A DNA stretch of 64,000 bases, from assembly GCA_003574895.1 (NCBI GenBank), contig PJFB01000006.1, positions 191,212-255,211 on the forward strand, in the 5' to 3' direction. Position 1 is the first letter of the stretch. Each line of letters starts with the position of its first letter. Below, piece by piece: positions 29,277 through 38,069 of the stretch. A program made the translations under genes and the position numbers. Under the pieces are notes generated by a model that was not told the DNA's origin, did no database searches, and saw only the letters and a list, made by a program, of their open reading frames with translations. This DNA is from Geobacter sp. Its GTDB lineage: Bacteria > Desulfobacterota > Desulfuromonadia > Geobacterales > Pseudopelobacteraceae.

Positions 29277-30178
29277 AGGCCCTGATTTTCGGGGCAGGTG
29301 GCCAGGATGGCCAGTATCTGGCAAAGGCGTGCCGGACACGGGGAATAGACTATATCGGCATATCGCGCAGTGCTGGCGACTGGATACAGGGAGATGTTGC
29401 CGCTTTCGCTTTTGTGAAAGAGCTCATTCGGGCGGAAAAGCCAGATCTCGTATTTCACCTGGCCGCAAACTCCACCACACGTCATGATTGTATCTTTGAG
29501 CACCATCGGACCATAGGCGAGGGAGCGCTCAACATACTTGAATCAGTCAGACTCTGGGCTCCAGACTGCAAGGTTTTTATTACCGGCAGCGGTCTTCAGT
29601 TCCTTAACCGTGGAAAACCTCTCATGGAAACGGACCCATTTGACGACAGCAGCAGCTACGCGACTGTGCGCAACTATTCCGTACACCTGGCCAGGTATTT
29701 CCGCCGCCTGGGCGTCAGAACTTACGTTGGCTATCTCTTTCATCACGAAAGCCCGCTGCGAAAGCAAAATCATGTTAGCCAGATGATTGTTCAGGCAGTA
29801 AAACGCATTGCCGACGGCAGCAGGGAAAAAATTGAGCTTGGGGATGTAGCCGTCAGAAAAGAATGGACCTTTGTGGGAGACATAGTTGAAGGCATACTGA
29901 CACTAGTGGGTCAAGACCGAATCCATGAGGCTGTGATCGGTTCCGGTCTGCCATATTCCATCGAAGACTGGCTCGCAACATGTTTCGGCCTTATCGGTCG
30001 GGATTGGCACGATCATGTTATCATCAAAGAGGGTTTCAAGGCTGAATACCCCCTCCTAGTTTCAGATCCTGGCACCATGGCCGGACTGGGATGGCATGCC
30101 TCTGTAAACCTTGCAGATCTAGCCGGCTTGATGCTGAACGCCACACCGGAACAGCACAACGTTCCATCGACCAGCTGA
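29273..30178 (+). CDS. NAD-dependent epimerase/dehydratase (GDP-mannose dehydratase-like)
   Basis: Extended SDR of 301 aa. The N-terminal cofactor loop reads IFGAGGQDGQYLAKAC, close to GDP-mannose 4,6-dehydratases. The catalytic Ser is in ITGSGLQF. The active-site Tyr is in SSYATVRNYS, where the usual YXXXK is YXXXR. The protein is shorter than true GMD (about 340-370 aa). A GTG start overlaps the upstream methyltransferase. It probably makes or modifies an NDP-deoxysugar for LPS; the exact reaction is not known. Confidence 0.75.
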   Translation: MKALIFGAGGQDGQYLAKACRTRGIDYIGISRSAGDWIQGDVAAFAFVKELIRAEKPDLVFHLAANSTTRHDCIFEHHRTIGEGALNILESVRLWAPDCKVFITGSGLQFLNRGKPLMETDPFDDSSSYATVRNYSVHLARYFRRLGVRTYVGYLFHHESPLRKQNHVSQMIVQAVKRIADGSREKIELGDVAVRKEWTFVGDIVEGILTLVGQDRIHEAVIGSGLPYSIEDWLATCFGLIGRDWHDHVIIKEGFKAEYPLLVSDPGTMAGLGWHASVNLADLAGLMLNATPEQHNVPSTS

Positions 30179-30219
30179 ACCGATCCAAACGCACAGATGG
30201 GAATGGTAGAACTCTGCCG

Positions 30220-31260
30220 ATGAAGATCCTGATCATCAAAACATCGTCCCTGGGGGATGTGGTCCATGCCCTGCCGGTTATCGACTACCTGGACCGGGTT
30301 GCGCCCGGATGCGAGATCGACTGGGTGGTGGAAGAGCAGTTTCTGCCCATCCTGGAGCACAACCCGCGCCTGTCCCGGCTGCACGTCATGAGAAGCAAGA
30401 AATGGCGCCGCAACAAGTTGGGGGCCGAGACCTGCCGCGAAATCCGGCAGATCAGGACGATGTTGCGGGAGCGGCGCTACGACCTGGTCTTTGATCTGCA
30501 GGGCAATCTCAAGAGCGGCCTGGCCTGCTGGTTTACCGGCAGCAGAACCCGGATCGGCTTCAGTACAGATGTGCTGCAGGAAAAGATCAACGCACTGTTC
30601 ACTACCCGCCGCATCCCCTTCCGCGACACTGACCTCAATGTCACCGACCGCTACCTGCGGGTGGTGAGTGCCATGTTCGACCGTGATTACGTCGGCATGA
30701 CGCTGGCCGGCAATATCTATTCGGCACCGGAGGACGAAGCGGCTGCCGAACGCTATCTGGCAACAGTACCGGGGCGGCCACTGTTCCTGCTGCAGGTCGG
30801 CACCACCTGGAGCAGCAAGCTGTGGTATCCGGAAGGATGGATCGAACTGACGCAGCGGATCGCGGGGCGCTATCCCGGCGCAGCCATCCTGATCAACTGG
30901 GGGAGCCCAGACGAAAAGGCCCTGGCTGAGCGGATCGTCCGGAAAGTCGGCAACGCGGTGCAACTTCTGCCCTGGCTGAGCATCAGGGAGTTGATACCGG
31001 TTATCAGGCGGGTTGACCTGGTGGTGGGTGGGGATACGGGGCCGGTCTATCTGGCCGCTGCAGTCGGCACCCCGACGCTCTCCTACTACCGCGCCACCAG
31101 CGCGGCCACCTATGCGCCCCAGGGTCCACATCACCGCTCCGTGCAGGCCGGCATGGAGTGCGCCGGCTGTTACCGGACATCCTGCGACCGGGACAGCGAA
31201 TGCCGCACCAGCATTTCCGTGGACGCGCTGTTTAATGCCGTGGTAAGTTTGCTGGATTGA
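30220..31260 (+). CDS. waaC: ADP-heptose--LPS heptosyltransferase I
   Basis: Adds the first heptose to Kdo of the inner core. It is 346 aa from the ATG at 30220. The N-terminal block KILIIKTSSLGDVVHALPV is the WaaC signature, and LVFDLQGNLKSGLACWFTG follows. The donor site has LLQVGTTWSSKLWYPEGW, and VVGGDTGPVYLAAAVGTPTLSYY is the GT9 C-terminal block. Upstream in-frame codons back to 30091 overlap the SDR gene and are not used. waaC stands at the far end of the variable block, away from waaF. Confidence 0.9.
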   Translation: MKILIIKTSSLGDVVHALPVIDYLDRVAPGCEIDWVVEEQFLPILEHNPRLSRLHVMRSKKWRRNKLGAETCREIRQIRTMLRERRYDLVFDLQGNLKSGLACWFTGSRTRIGFSTDVLQEKINALFTTRRIPFRDTDLNVTDRYLRVVSAMFDRDYVGMTLAGNIYSAPEDEAAAERYLATVPGRPLFLLQVGTTWSSKLWYPEGWIELTQRIAGRYPGAAILINWGSPDEKALAERIVRKVGNAVQLLPWLSIRELIPVIRRVDLVVGGDTGPVYLAAAVGTPTLSYYRATSAATYAPQGPHHRSVQAGMECAGCYRTSCDRDSECRTSISVDALFNAVVSLLD

Positions 31261-31293
31261 ATTCTGATATAAGTGGAGCTGAAAGGACGTAAC

Positions 31294-31905
31294 ATGTTGA
31301 CCAAGCTGAACCTTGCCCTGCTGGAGGAGACCTTTGACCGCTACCTGGCCTTCTGGCACACCGACCCGCTGACATACGACTCGCTGGATATGGCCGTAAA
31401 CCCCATTGCCCTGGAACTGGCCTATCGCAACTACCTGCTCTGGCACGAGGAGGACAAGGCCCGCCGGACCGATGTGGACGACAGTGCCATTGCCACCGTG
31501 AAGCGCGCCATCGACAAGCTCAACCAGCAGCGCAACGACCTGATCGAGAAACTGGACGAGGCGATACTGACCGAACTGGCACGTACCATCCCGGAGCCGG
31601 CCACGGAGGAGATCAATTCCGAAACCCCCGGCAGCATTGTGGACCGCATCTCGATCATGTCCCTGAAGATCTACCACATGGACGAGGACAGCCAACGCAC
31701 GGACATCGACTCCGACCACCGCCAGCGCTCGCTCCAGCGCCTGGCCGTACTGCGGCTCCAGCGTAGCGATCTTTACGGCGCGCTCGGTAAACTGCTGGAC
31801 GACTATCTGGCCGGCACGAAGCGCATGAAACTCTACAAGCAGTTCAAGATGTACAATGATCCTGCCCTGAATCCGGAACTGTACCGGTCACGCCAGCAGG
31901 GATGA
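31294..31905 (+). CDS. DUF4254 family protein
   Basis: Protein of 203 aa, all helical in appearance and without membrane segments. The ATG at 31294 has AAAGGA upstream; a GTG at 31273 is possible. The sequence has NYLLWHEEDKARRTDVDD, IDKLNQQRNDLIEKLDE and a charged C-terminus. DUF4254 proteins occur in LPS clusters of Geobacter-like and cyanobacterial genomes and have no known function. It overlaps the following heptosyltransferase by 4 bp, so it is likely tied to core assembly. Confidence 0.75.
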   Translation: MLTKLNLALLEETFDRYLAFWHTDPLTYDSLDMAVNPIALELAYRNYLLWHEEDKARRTDVDDSAIATVKRAIDKLNQQRNDLIEKLDEAILTELARTIPEPATEEINSETPGSIVDRISIMSLKIYHMDEDSQRTDIDSDHRQRSLQRLAVLRLQRSDLYGALGKLLDDYLAGTKRMKLYKQFKMYNDPALNPELYRSRQQG

Positions 31906-32897
31906 AGATCGCCATTGTCAGGCTCTCTTCCCTGGGCGACATCATCCTGGGCATGGCATCACTGCAGTTCATCCGCCGCCATCTGCCCGGCTGTGCCATT
32001 ACCTGGGTGGCGGACAAACGCTTTGCCGATATCCTCGACCATCAGCCCGACATCCATCAGTTGATCAAACTTGACCTGAAGGGGCTGAAAAAACAGGGCT
32101 CACTTTCGGGCCTATCGCGGGAATACCGAAATCTCGCCTCGGCAGGCCCATTTGACGTGGTCATCGATCTGCACGGCATGATCAAATCCGCCATTACCGC
32201 CAGGATCCTGGGAGGCACACGCCACGGCTTCGACCGCAGCGTAATCAAGGAGCCGCTCAGCGCCCTGCTCTACCAGCAGACCTGTACCGTACCTCTGAAC
32301 CTGCCGGCTGCCTGCCGCTATACCGCGCTGGTAGCCCAGAGCCTGGGATTTCCCTTCCAGCCCGGCGACCAGGACGACATCAGTCCTTTCCTGTTTGCGC
32401 AGGATGGAGATCGTGCGGCAACAGACAGTTTTTTTGCGCCGGAGCGCCGCACCGTCATCTTTGTGCCGGGCACCAGCGCCGGGTACAAGAACTATCCACC
32501 GGACCGGTTCGCCCGGCTGGCGACGATGCTGGGCGAAAACATCCTCATATGCCATGGCAGCGAGGCAGAACGCCAGACTGCGGACATGATCGCCGGACAG
32601 GCGGCAAATGTCCGACTCCTGCCGCGCCTGACCCTGAACCAGCTCAAGGCCGTTGTGGCCCGCGCTGACCTGGTCATTGGCGGCGACACGGGACCGACCC
32701 ACATGGCCTGGGGCTGCGGCACGCCGTCCATCACCTTGTTCGGCGCCACGCCGGTCTGCATCCGGCCCACCAGGCTGAACAGGGTCATTGCAACGGCAAC
32801 GCCGGTCAACCTGCGCAGACATGACAGCAGCGACACCTCGGTCCGCGACATCCCGGAAGATGAAATCGTAAGTCTTGCCAGGGAATTGCTGAATTGA
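31902..32897 (+). CDS. Heptosyltransferase-family protein (GT9)
   Basis: Fourth GT9 gene of the cluster, 331 aa. N-terminal MKIAIVRLSSLGDIILGMASL, then FDVVIDLHGMIKSAITARIL. The donor site has FVPGTSAGYKNYPPDRFA, and DLVIGGDTGPTHMAWGCGTPSITLFG is the C-terminal block. It most resembles WaaC-type enzymes. The ATG overlaps the DUF4254 stop. It is the last gene of the envelope run; a 37-bp gap precedes the TcdA-like gene. Confidence 0.85.
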   Translation: MKIAIVRLSSLGDIILGMASLQFIRRHLPGCAITWVADKRFADILDHQPDIHQLIKLDLKGLKKQGSLSGLSREYRNLASAGPFDVVIDLHGMIKSAITARILGGTRHGFDRSVIKEPLSALLYQQTCTVPLNLPAACRYTALVAQSLGFPFQPGDQDDISPFLFAQDGDRAATDSFFAPERRTVIFVPGTSAGYKNYPPDRFARLATMLGENILICHGSEAERQTADMIAGQAANVRLLPRLTLNQLKAVVARADLVIGGDTGPTHMAWGCGTPSITLFGATPVCIRPTRLNRVIATATPVNLRRHDSSDTSVRDIPEDEIVSLARELLN

Positions 32898-32934
32898 CAA
32901 CCATGTCTCCTCAGGTGAAACAAGGCCCACATCC

Positions 32935-33684
32935 ATGAAACAGCATCGCTTCACCCGCACTGAAATCATGATCGGCACCAAGGGGCTTGAGACCCTCCGA
33001 GGCAGCAGGGTCGTGGTCTGCGGCATCGGCGGTGTCGGCAGTTTTGCTGCCGAGGCACTGGGGCGGGCCGGCATCGGCTCGATCACACTGGTGGATTTCG
33101 ACACCATCTGCGTGACCAATATCAACCGCCAGATCCATGCCCTGGATTCGACTGTCGGCCGGCTCAAGACTGAAGTCATGGCCGAGCGGCTGCATCAGAT
33201 CAACCCTGATGCGGAAATAGTCGTGACAAGCGAATTCATCGCGGCCGAGAACCTGGAAAGGCTGTTAACGCCCCGCCCTGATTATGTCCTGGACGCCATT
33301 GACCATTTCACCAGCAAGGTGGCCCTGCTCAGCTATTGCCGGGAGCAGGGCATCCCGGTCATCTCCAGTATGGGTGCCGCCACCAAACGGGATCCCGGCA
33401 AGATTCAAGTTGCCGATATCTCCCGGACCCACGGTTGCCGAATGGCGAGAAGCATGCGCAAGATCTTGAAACAACACGGCATAACCACGGGCATCCAGGT
33501 GGTCTATTCCACCGAAGAGTTCAACGATCAAGCCCTTGCGGAGCCGTCGCCGGAGGATCTGGCAGGCACCACCGGCGGCATCCGAAAACGGGTCATCCTC
33601 GGCAGCATCTCCTTCATTCCATCCATCTTCGGCCTGACCATGGCCGGCATAGTTGTCAACGACCTGTTGACGTATGAACCCTGA
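32935..33684 (+). CDS. tcdA: tRNA threonylcarbamoyladenosine dehydratase (TcdA/ThiF family)
   Basis: ATP-dependent E1-like enzyme that cyclises t6A37 of tRNA. It is 249 aa. The nucleotide-binding block VVVCGIGGVGSFAAEALGRAG and DFDTICVTNINRQIHAL are typical of ThiF-fold enzymes. YVLDAIDHFTSKVALLSYC and SSMGAATKRDPGKIQV match TcdA rather than MoeB or ThiF. A hydrophobic C-terminal segment (FGLTMAGIVVNDLL) may associate with membrane. Function assigned by family similarity. Confidence 0.85.
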   Translation: MKQHRFTRTEIMIGTKGLETLRGSRVVVCGIGGVGSFAAEALGRAGIGSITLVDFDTICVTNINRQIHALDSTVGRLKTEVMAERLHQINPDAEIVVTSEFIAAENLERLLTPRPDYVLDAIDHFTSKVALLSYCREQGIPVISSMGAATKRDPGKIQVADISRTHGCRMARSMRKILKQHGITTGIQVVYSTEEFNDQALAEPSPEDLAGTTGGIRKRVILGSISFIPSIFGLTMAGIVVNDLLTYEP

Positions 33685-33738
33685 TCTAACTACCGGTTAT
33701 AGTGTTTTTTTTGCGGCTGATATTTTTTCCGCCGCCAC

Positions 33739-33766
33739 TTGTGGAATTCCTGACTGCGGCTATACT
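33739..33766 (+). promoter_or_regulatory. Candidate sigma70 promoter for the ferritin-like gene
   Basis: TTGTGG at 33739-33744 and TATACT at 33761-33766 with a 16-bp spacer, about 40 bp before the ATG at 33805. Four of six bases match the -35 consensus and five of six the -10. The region is AT-rich and intergenic. Confidence 0.45.
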
Positions 33767-33804
33767 TCTTTTCGATGGCATCAAATCAATTAAAGGGGGA
33801 TGAC

Positions 33805-34302
33805 ATGGGAAAGGAATATTCACTTCAGGAAGCACTGAAACTAGCCATCAAGGCCGAGAAAGACAGTATGGATTTCTACCGTAAAGCAGCCTCGGTAGCC
33901 ACCAATGAGCGGGCCAAAAAGGTACTTGAACTGCTGGCCAACGAAGAGGTTGGCCATCTGAAGGCCTTTTTTGACCACTACAAAGGTGCTGAATTCGGCG
34001 ATCTGAAGACCTATATGGACTCCCCACCGGACACCAAGAACCCGACCTATATGAAACTGGTAAAGGCCCTGAGCGATGACATGATCGAGCAGAAGGCCAT
34101 GGAATTGGCATTGATAGAGGAGAAGGAGTGTATCGGCCAGTACACGCAGTTGGCCAAGGATGTGGTAGATCCCGCGGTAAAACGAGTCTTTGAACAGGTC
34201 GTCAAGGAGACGCAGGGGCACTATGACCTGATCGAGTCTGAATATGCCCACATCATGGCCATGGTCCACGAGTCCGATCAGGATACCTATGTCAGGGAAT
34301 AA
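33805..34302 (+). CDS. Ferritin-like (rubrerythrin-type) domain protein
   Basis: Protein of 165 aa, a four-helix bundle with the carboxylate/His pattern of a di-iron site: EKDSMDFYRKAA, ANEEVGHLKAFF, EEKECIGQYTQLA and KETQGHYDLIESE. No C-terminal rubredoxin domain with CXXC pairs is present, so it is an erythrin-like protein, not a full rubrerythrin. The ATG at 33805 follows AAAGGGGGA; an upstream ATG at 33775 lacks a site. Likely oxidative-stress or iron handling in an anaerobe. Confidence 0.85.
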   Translation: MGKEYSLQEALKLAIKAEKDSMDFYRKAASVATNERAKKVLELLANEEVGHLKAFFDHYKGAEFGDLKTYMDSPPDTKNPTYMKLVKALSDDMIEQKAMELALIEEKECIGQYTQLAKDVVDPAVKRVFEQVVKETQGHYDLIESEYAHIMAMVHESDQDTYVRE

Positions 34303-34339
34303 ACCGAGCCGCTGCTGAAAACGGCATTGAATTGCAATG

Positions 34340-34368
34340 TTGAGAATAAATAGCCTGTCTGCTATAGT
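34340..34368 (+). promoter_or_regulatory. Promoter overlapping a terminator hairpin, upstream of the small cytochrome
   Basis: TTGAGA (34340-34345) and TATAGT (34363-34368) are 17 bp apart. The -10 box lies in the loop of the terminator hairpin 34352-34379. Transcription would start near 34375, inside the 3' arm, about 29 bp before the ATG at 34404. Confidence 0.5.
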
Positions 34369-34386
34369 GCGGACAGGCTTTTATTT
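34352..34386 (+). terminator. Intrinsic terminator after the ferritin-like gene
   Basis: Perfect 8-bp arms AGCCTGTC (34352-34359) and GACAGGCT (34372-34379) with a 12-nt loop, followed by TTTATTT. It is 50 bp after the ferritin-like stop. Confidence 0.75.
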
Positions 34387-34403
34387 ACCGGGAGGTTTCC
34401 ATC

Positions 34404-34706
34404 ATGATGAGGAGCACAATCACTGCCATGTTCATCCTGACTGTGTGCAGCACTCCGCTTCGGGCCGGGGAGCCCACATCCGCCACCAATCTGGGCGGTG
34501 TTCAGGGTGGTATCTTCAAAAGCGCCCACGAGATCATCGGCAAGAAATGCGTCCGCTGCCACAGCGACAAGCGCATTGACGTCGCGCTTTCCGAAAAAAA
34601 GAATATGACCAAAATTCAACAGGAGATGGAGAGAAAAGGGGCCAGACTGACCGGCAAAGAACGTCAAGTGCTGGGCATTTACTGGAAAGAAAACCCCTTG
34701 AAGTAG
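34404..34706 (+). CDS. Small periplasmic monoheme c-type cytochrome-like protein
   Basis: Protein of 100 aa. A signal peptide (about 1-21, ending LRAGE) is followed by a single heme site CVRCH at about residue 48-52. A Met in KNMTKIQ or QEMERK could be the distal ligand; this is a guess. The GGAGG at 34391-34395 is 8 bp before the ATG. Cytochrome-rich respiration would fit a Geobacter-like host. It stands alone with its own promoter and is followed by a shared bidirectional terminator. Confidence 0.75.
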   Translation: MMRSTITAMFILTVCSTPLRAGEPTSATNLGGVQGGIFKSAHEIIGKKCVRCHSDKRIDVALSEKKNMTKIQQEMERKGARLTGKERQVLGIYWKENPLK

Positions 34707-34774
34707 GGTCGCCCTGCGCAGCCGTTCGGATTGCGGCACGATAACTCCACTGATTGTGGCGAACCGGCATACAC

Positions 34775-34815
34775 AAAAAAAGCGGTTTGGGAATCCCCAA
34801 ACCGCTTTTTTGTTT
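34775..34815. terminator. Bidirectional terminator between the cytochrome gene and hppA
   Basis: An A-run (34775-34781), perfect 11-bp arms AGCGGTTTGGG (34781-34791) and CCCAAACCGCT (34796-34806), then a T-run. Works on both strands and closes two convergent genes. Confidence 0.9.
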
Positions 34816-34832
34816 AATATCGCGTAGCCTGC

Positions 34833-36902
34833 TTACATCATCCGGGCCAGCAGCGGCACGATCAGCAGTGATACGATATTGATGATCTTGATCATCGGGT
34901 TGATGGCCGGGCCAGCAGTGTCCTTGTAGGGATCGCCAACCGTGTCGCCGGTAACGGCAGCTTTGTGGGCTTCGCCCCCCTTACCGCCGTGGTGGCCGTC
35001 CTCGATATATTTTTTGGCATTATCCCAGGCGCCACCACCGGTAGTCATGGAGATGGCCACAAAGATACCTGTTACGATGGTGCCGACGATCACGCCGCCC
35101 AACGCCTTGGGGCCAAGGGTAAAGCCGACGATGACCGGTGCGAGGATCGGAATCAGGCCAGGGATGACCATCTCCTTGAGGGCGGTCTTGGTGACGATAT
35201 CGACGCAGGCTGCATAATCCGGCTTGCCTGTGCCCTCCATGATACCCTTGATTTCGCGGAACTGACGGCGAACTTCCACAACCACAGCGCCGCCCGCCTT
35301 GCCAACAGCCTCCATGCACTGGGCGCCGAAGTAATAGGGGAGCATGCCGCCGATGAAGAGGCCGACAATGATGTACGGGTCGGAGAGGTCAAATTTTATG
35401 ATCTCTTTACCGGCAAGTTGCAGTGCATGATTCAATTCGTCAACATAAGAGGTGAACAGGATCACGGCAGCCAGACCGGCGGAACCAATGGCATAGCCCT
35501 TGGTAACAGCCTTGGTGGTATTGCCGACCGCGTCCAGAGGATCGGTTACGGCGCGGACCGAATCGTCCAATTCAGCCATCTCGGCAATGCCGCCGGCATT
35601 GTCGGTGATCGGACCGTAGGCGTCCATGGCCACTACGATGCCGGTCAAGGAGAGCATGGAGACAGCAGCAATGGCAATGCCATAGACACCGGCACACTGA
35701 AAGGCGACTATGATGCCGGCAGCGATGACGATAACCGGAGCAGCGGTGGATTTCATGGAGATACCAAGGCCAGCGATGACATTGGTGCCATGACCGGTGG
35801 TGGAGGCCTGGGCGATATGCCGGACAGGACCGTACTCAGTTGCAGTGTAGTACTCAGTGATCCAGAAGATGGCGCCGGTCACAACCAAACCAACAATGGC
35901 GGAAATGAAGATGTTCATGGCGCTGAAGTTCTGTCCGGCAACGTTGGTGATCCCCTCTGGGAACATCTGAACAGTTACGAAATAGAAGGCAATACAAGCA
36001 AGGACAGCTGAGGCGATCAATCCCTTGTACAGGGCGGTCATGATTTTTCCACTGCCGCTCAACTTGACGAAGAATGTGCCTATAATGGAGGTGATGATGG
36101 AGATGCCGCCCAGGATCAGCGGGTAGCTGACAGTGCTGGCACTGCCGGTAAAGGTGATGGCCCCCAGCAGCATGGCGGCGATCAGAGTAACAGCATAAGT
36201 TTCAAACAGGTCGGCTGCCATGCCGGCGCAGTCGCCGACGTTGTCACCCACGTTATCAGCTATAACGGCCGGGTTGCGGGGATCATCTTCCGGAATGCCG
36301 GCCTCGACCTTACCCACCAGGTCGGCTCCAACGTCAGCACCTTTGGTAAAAATACCGCCGCCCAGACGGGCAAAAATGGAGATCAGCGAACCACCGAAGC
36401 CAAGGCCAACCAGTTGGGTTACCACATCTTTGACCGGTGCGTCCGGCATCAGCTTCAGCAGCACCATATAGTAACCGGCAACACCCAACAGGCCAAGACC
36501 AACCACCAGCATGCCAGTGATGGCGCCTCCACGAAAAGCAACGTTGAGGGCCTTGGTAATGCCAGATTTGGCTGCCTCAGTGGTACGAACATTGGCCCGC
36601 ACAGAAACGAACATACCGATAAAGCCTGTCAACCCGGAGAAGAGCGCTCCAATGGCAAAACCCACGGCAGTCTTCCATCCCAAGGTAACAAAGAGCGCCA
36701 CGAACATAACAGCACCAACTACAGCGATGATGGTGTACTGGCGTTTCATGTAGGCGCCGGCGCCTTCCTGGATAGCCGCCGCGATCTGGCGCATCCGGTC
36801 GTTACCCTGTGGAAGACCCAGGATCCACTGAGCGGATATCAGGCCATAGGCCACTGCCGCGGCAGCACAGACCAAGGCAAAAAGTACAGCATACTGTTCC
36901 AT
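34833..36902 (-). CDS. hppA: Membrane-bound proton-translocating pyrophosphatase, K+-independent type
   Basis: Integral membrane pump that couples PPi hydrolysis to H+ export. It is 689 aa with about 15-16 helices. Catalytic loops include [41 protein letters not shown] and a third [12 protein letters not shown] block. [20 protein letters not shown] has Lys where K+-dependent enzymes have Ala, the mark of K+-independent H+-pumps (family knowledge). The ATG at 36902 lies 10 bp after AGGAGG; a TTG at 36911 is too close to it. Divergent from cpoB. Confidence 0.95.
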   Translation of the reverse strand: MEQYAVLFALVCAAAAVAYGLISAQWILGLPQGNDRMRQIAAAIQEGAGAYMKRQYTIIAVVGAVMFVALFVTLGWKTAVGFAIGALFSGLTGFIGMFVSVRANVRTTEAAKSGITKALNVAFRGGAITGMLVVGLGLLGVAGYYMVLLKLMPDAPVKDVVTQLVGLGFGGSLISIFARLGGGIFTKGADVGADLVGKVEAGIPEDDPRNPAVIADNVGDNVGDCAGMAADLFETYAVTLIAAMLLGAITFTGSASTVSYPLILGGISIITSIIGTFFVKLSGSGKIMTALYKGLIASAVLACIAFYFVTVQMFPEGITNVAGQNFSAMNIFISAIVGLVVTGAIFWITEYYTATEYGPVRHIAQASTTGHGTNVIAGLGISMKSTAAPVIVIAAGIIVAFQCAGVYGIAIAAVSMLSLTGIVVAMDAYGPITDNAGGIAEMAELDDSVRAVTDPLDAVGNTTKAVTKGYAIGSAGLAAVILFTSYVDELNHALQLAGKEIIKFDLSDPYIIVGLFIGGMLPYYFGAQCMEAVGKAGGAVVVEVRRQFREIKGIMEGTGKPDYAACVDIVTKTALKEMVIPGLIPILAPVIVGFTLGPKALGGVIVGTIVTGIFVAISMTTGGGAWDNAKKYIEDGHHGGKGGEAHKAAVTGDTVGDPYKDTAGPAINPMIKIINIVSLLIVPLLARMM

Positions 36903-36990
36903 TCTTTCCAATCCTCCTGTGTATATTTTGTAGCAGTTTGTGGCTCTATCTTCAGATGCAAAAACGGAAAATTGTTACCGGAAAGGGGCT

Positions 36991-37019
36991 GATTTGTCAA
37001 CCTATTTATTTGACAAATC
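36991..37019. promoter_or_regulatory. Perfect inverted repeat in the hppA/cpoB divergent region
   Basis: GATTTGTCAA (36991-37000) and TTGACAAATC (37010-37019) are exact inverted copies with 9 bp between. Each arm carries TTGACA reading outward or inward, so it could be an operator or paired -35 elements. For hppA, TTGACA (37000-36995) has a weak TAACAA 17 bp downstream. No protein is known to bind it. Confidence 0.55.
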
Positions 37020-37084
37020 CAGCGCCAAGCCTCATTTGAAGCCAGTTTCCAGAGTACGCCAAGCGACTAAATGCCGTTGGCATA

Positions 37085-37113
37085 TTGTAACAGCGTCGGC
37101 TCCATGATATAAA
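37085..37113 (+). promoter_or_regulatory. Candidate promoter for the CpoB-like gene
   Basis: TTGTAA (37085-37090) and TATAAA (37108-37113), 17 bp apart, end 34 bp before the ATG at 37148. Confidence 0.5.
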
Positions 37114-37147
37114 GATGCAATCAACTTTGCCCAGAGGAGACATCTCC

Positions 37148-37981
37148 ATGAAAATCGCTTGTCGTTACTTTATGCTGCCGCTCTTGTTCACCATTACCGG
37201 TTGCGCCACCCAAGGATCGATGGATACCGTCCGCAACGATATAGATGCAGTCAAGACGCGCCTGTTTTCCGTGGAAAAAGACCTGGGAAGTGTTCGCGAG
37301 GAGTCCAAGGAAGGCATCGGCACTGTCCAACAGGGTTTCAAATCCGATGTAGCTGCGGTGCGGAAAATTTCTGCCGACATCCAGGCCAGTGTAGACAGCA
37401 ACAAAAGCGAGATGCAAGCCCTGAACGGCCGGGTAGACGACATTGCGATAGCCGTCAAAAAACCCATGGACGAGCTGGCCCGTTACCGTGAAGACGCGGA
37501 TAAACGCATAATCGCGCTGGAGGATCGGGTTATCAAACTTCAGGCAGCAGTGGACGATCTCAACAACAAGATCGCAGGCGTTACCAAACAGGTAACGGAG
37601 CAAGCGGAGACACCGGATTCCATTTACACGAAGGGGCTGGAGACCTTCAAAACCGGGGACATGCCGGCTGCGCGGGATATATTCCTGAAGTTCCTCGAAA
37701 AGTACCCGCAGGATGAACTGGCGGCTAATGCCAAATACTGGATCGGAGAAACCTATTACAGCGAGAAAAACTACGATCAGGCCATACTGACATTTCAAGA
37801 CGTCATAAAAAATTTCCCCCAGAAAGACAAAGTGCCTGCTGCCATGCTCAAACAGGCAATGTCATTCAAGGCCATCAAAGATCCCAGGAATGCCAAGTTC
37901 GTCCTGAAAAAGCTGATCGAAGGGTACCCCAGAAGCGATGAAGCGAAAAAAGCCAAGGAACTGCTGAAAGAGTTGAAATGA
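37148..37981 (+). CDS. Tol-Pal-associated CpoB/YbgF-like TPR lipoprotein
   Basis: Protein of 277 aa. The N-terminus is a lipoprotein signal with lipobox FTITGC at about residues 14-19. A long coiled coil spans about 25-150 (many charged heptads), and a C-terminal set of TPR units spans about 160-277, starting at DSIYTKGLETFKTGDMPAARD. The C-terminal part is what YbgF/CpoB share. YbgF is normally periplasmic and soluble; a lipobox here suggests membrane anchoring. The ATG at 37148 has GAGGAG upstream. No tol/pal genes are in the window. Confidence 0.8.
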   Translation: MKIACRYFMLPLLFTITGCATQGSMDTVRNDIDAVKTRLFSVEKDLGSVREESKEGIGTVQQGFKSDVAAVRKISADIQASVDSNKSEMQALNGRVDDIAIAVKKPMDELARYREDADKRIIALEDRVIKLQAAVDDLNNKIAGVTKQVTEQAETPDSIYTKGLETFKTGDMPAARDIFLKFLEKYPQDELAANAKYWIGETYYSEKNYDQAILTFQDVIKNFPQKDKVPAAMLKQAMSFKAIKDPRNAKFVLKKLIEGYPRSDEAKKAKELLKELK

Positions 37982-38006
37982 CCCCCATCCGCCAGAAATG
38001 CACCAA

Positions 38007-38040
38007 AGAGGGCGGCCCGAAATGGGCCGCCCTCTTTTTG
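38007..38040 (+). terminator. Intrinsic terminator after the CpoB-like gene
   Basis: Arms AGAGGGCGGCCC (38007-38018) and GGGCCGCCCTCT (38024-38035), 12 bp perfect, loop GAAAT, followed by TTTTTG. It also lies just beyond the convergent hisB stop. Confidence 0.92.
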
Positions 38041-38069
38041 TTGTCCTGCGTTTCAAAATTTGCAACCGG

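Noticed and set aside
34965-36011. 348-codon + strand frame opposite hppA
   Set aside because: Antisense to a fully conserved pyrophosphatase; composition is that of the complementary strand.
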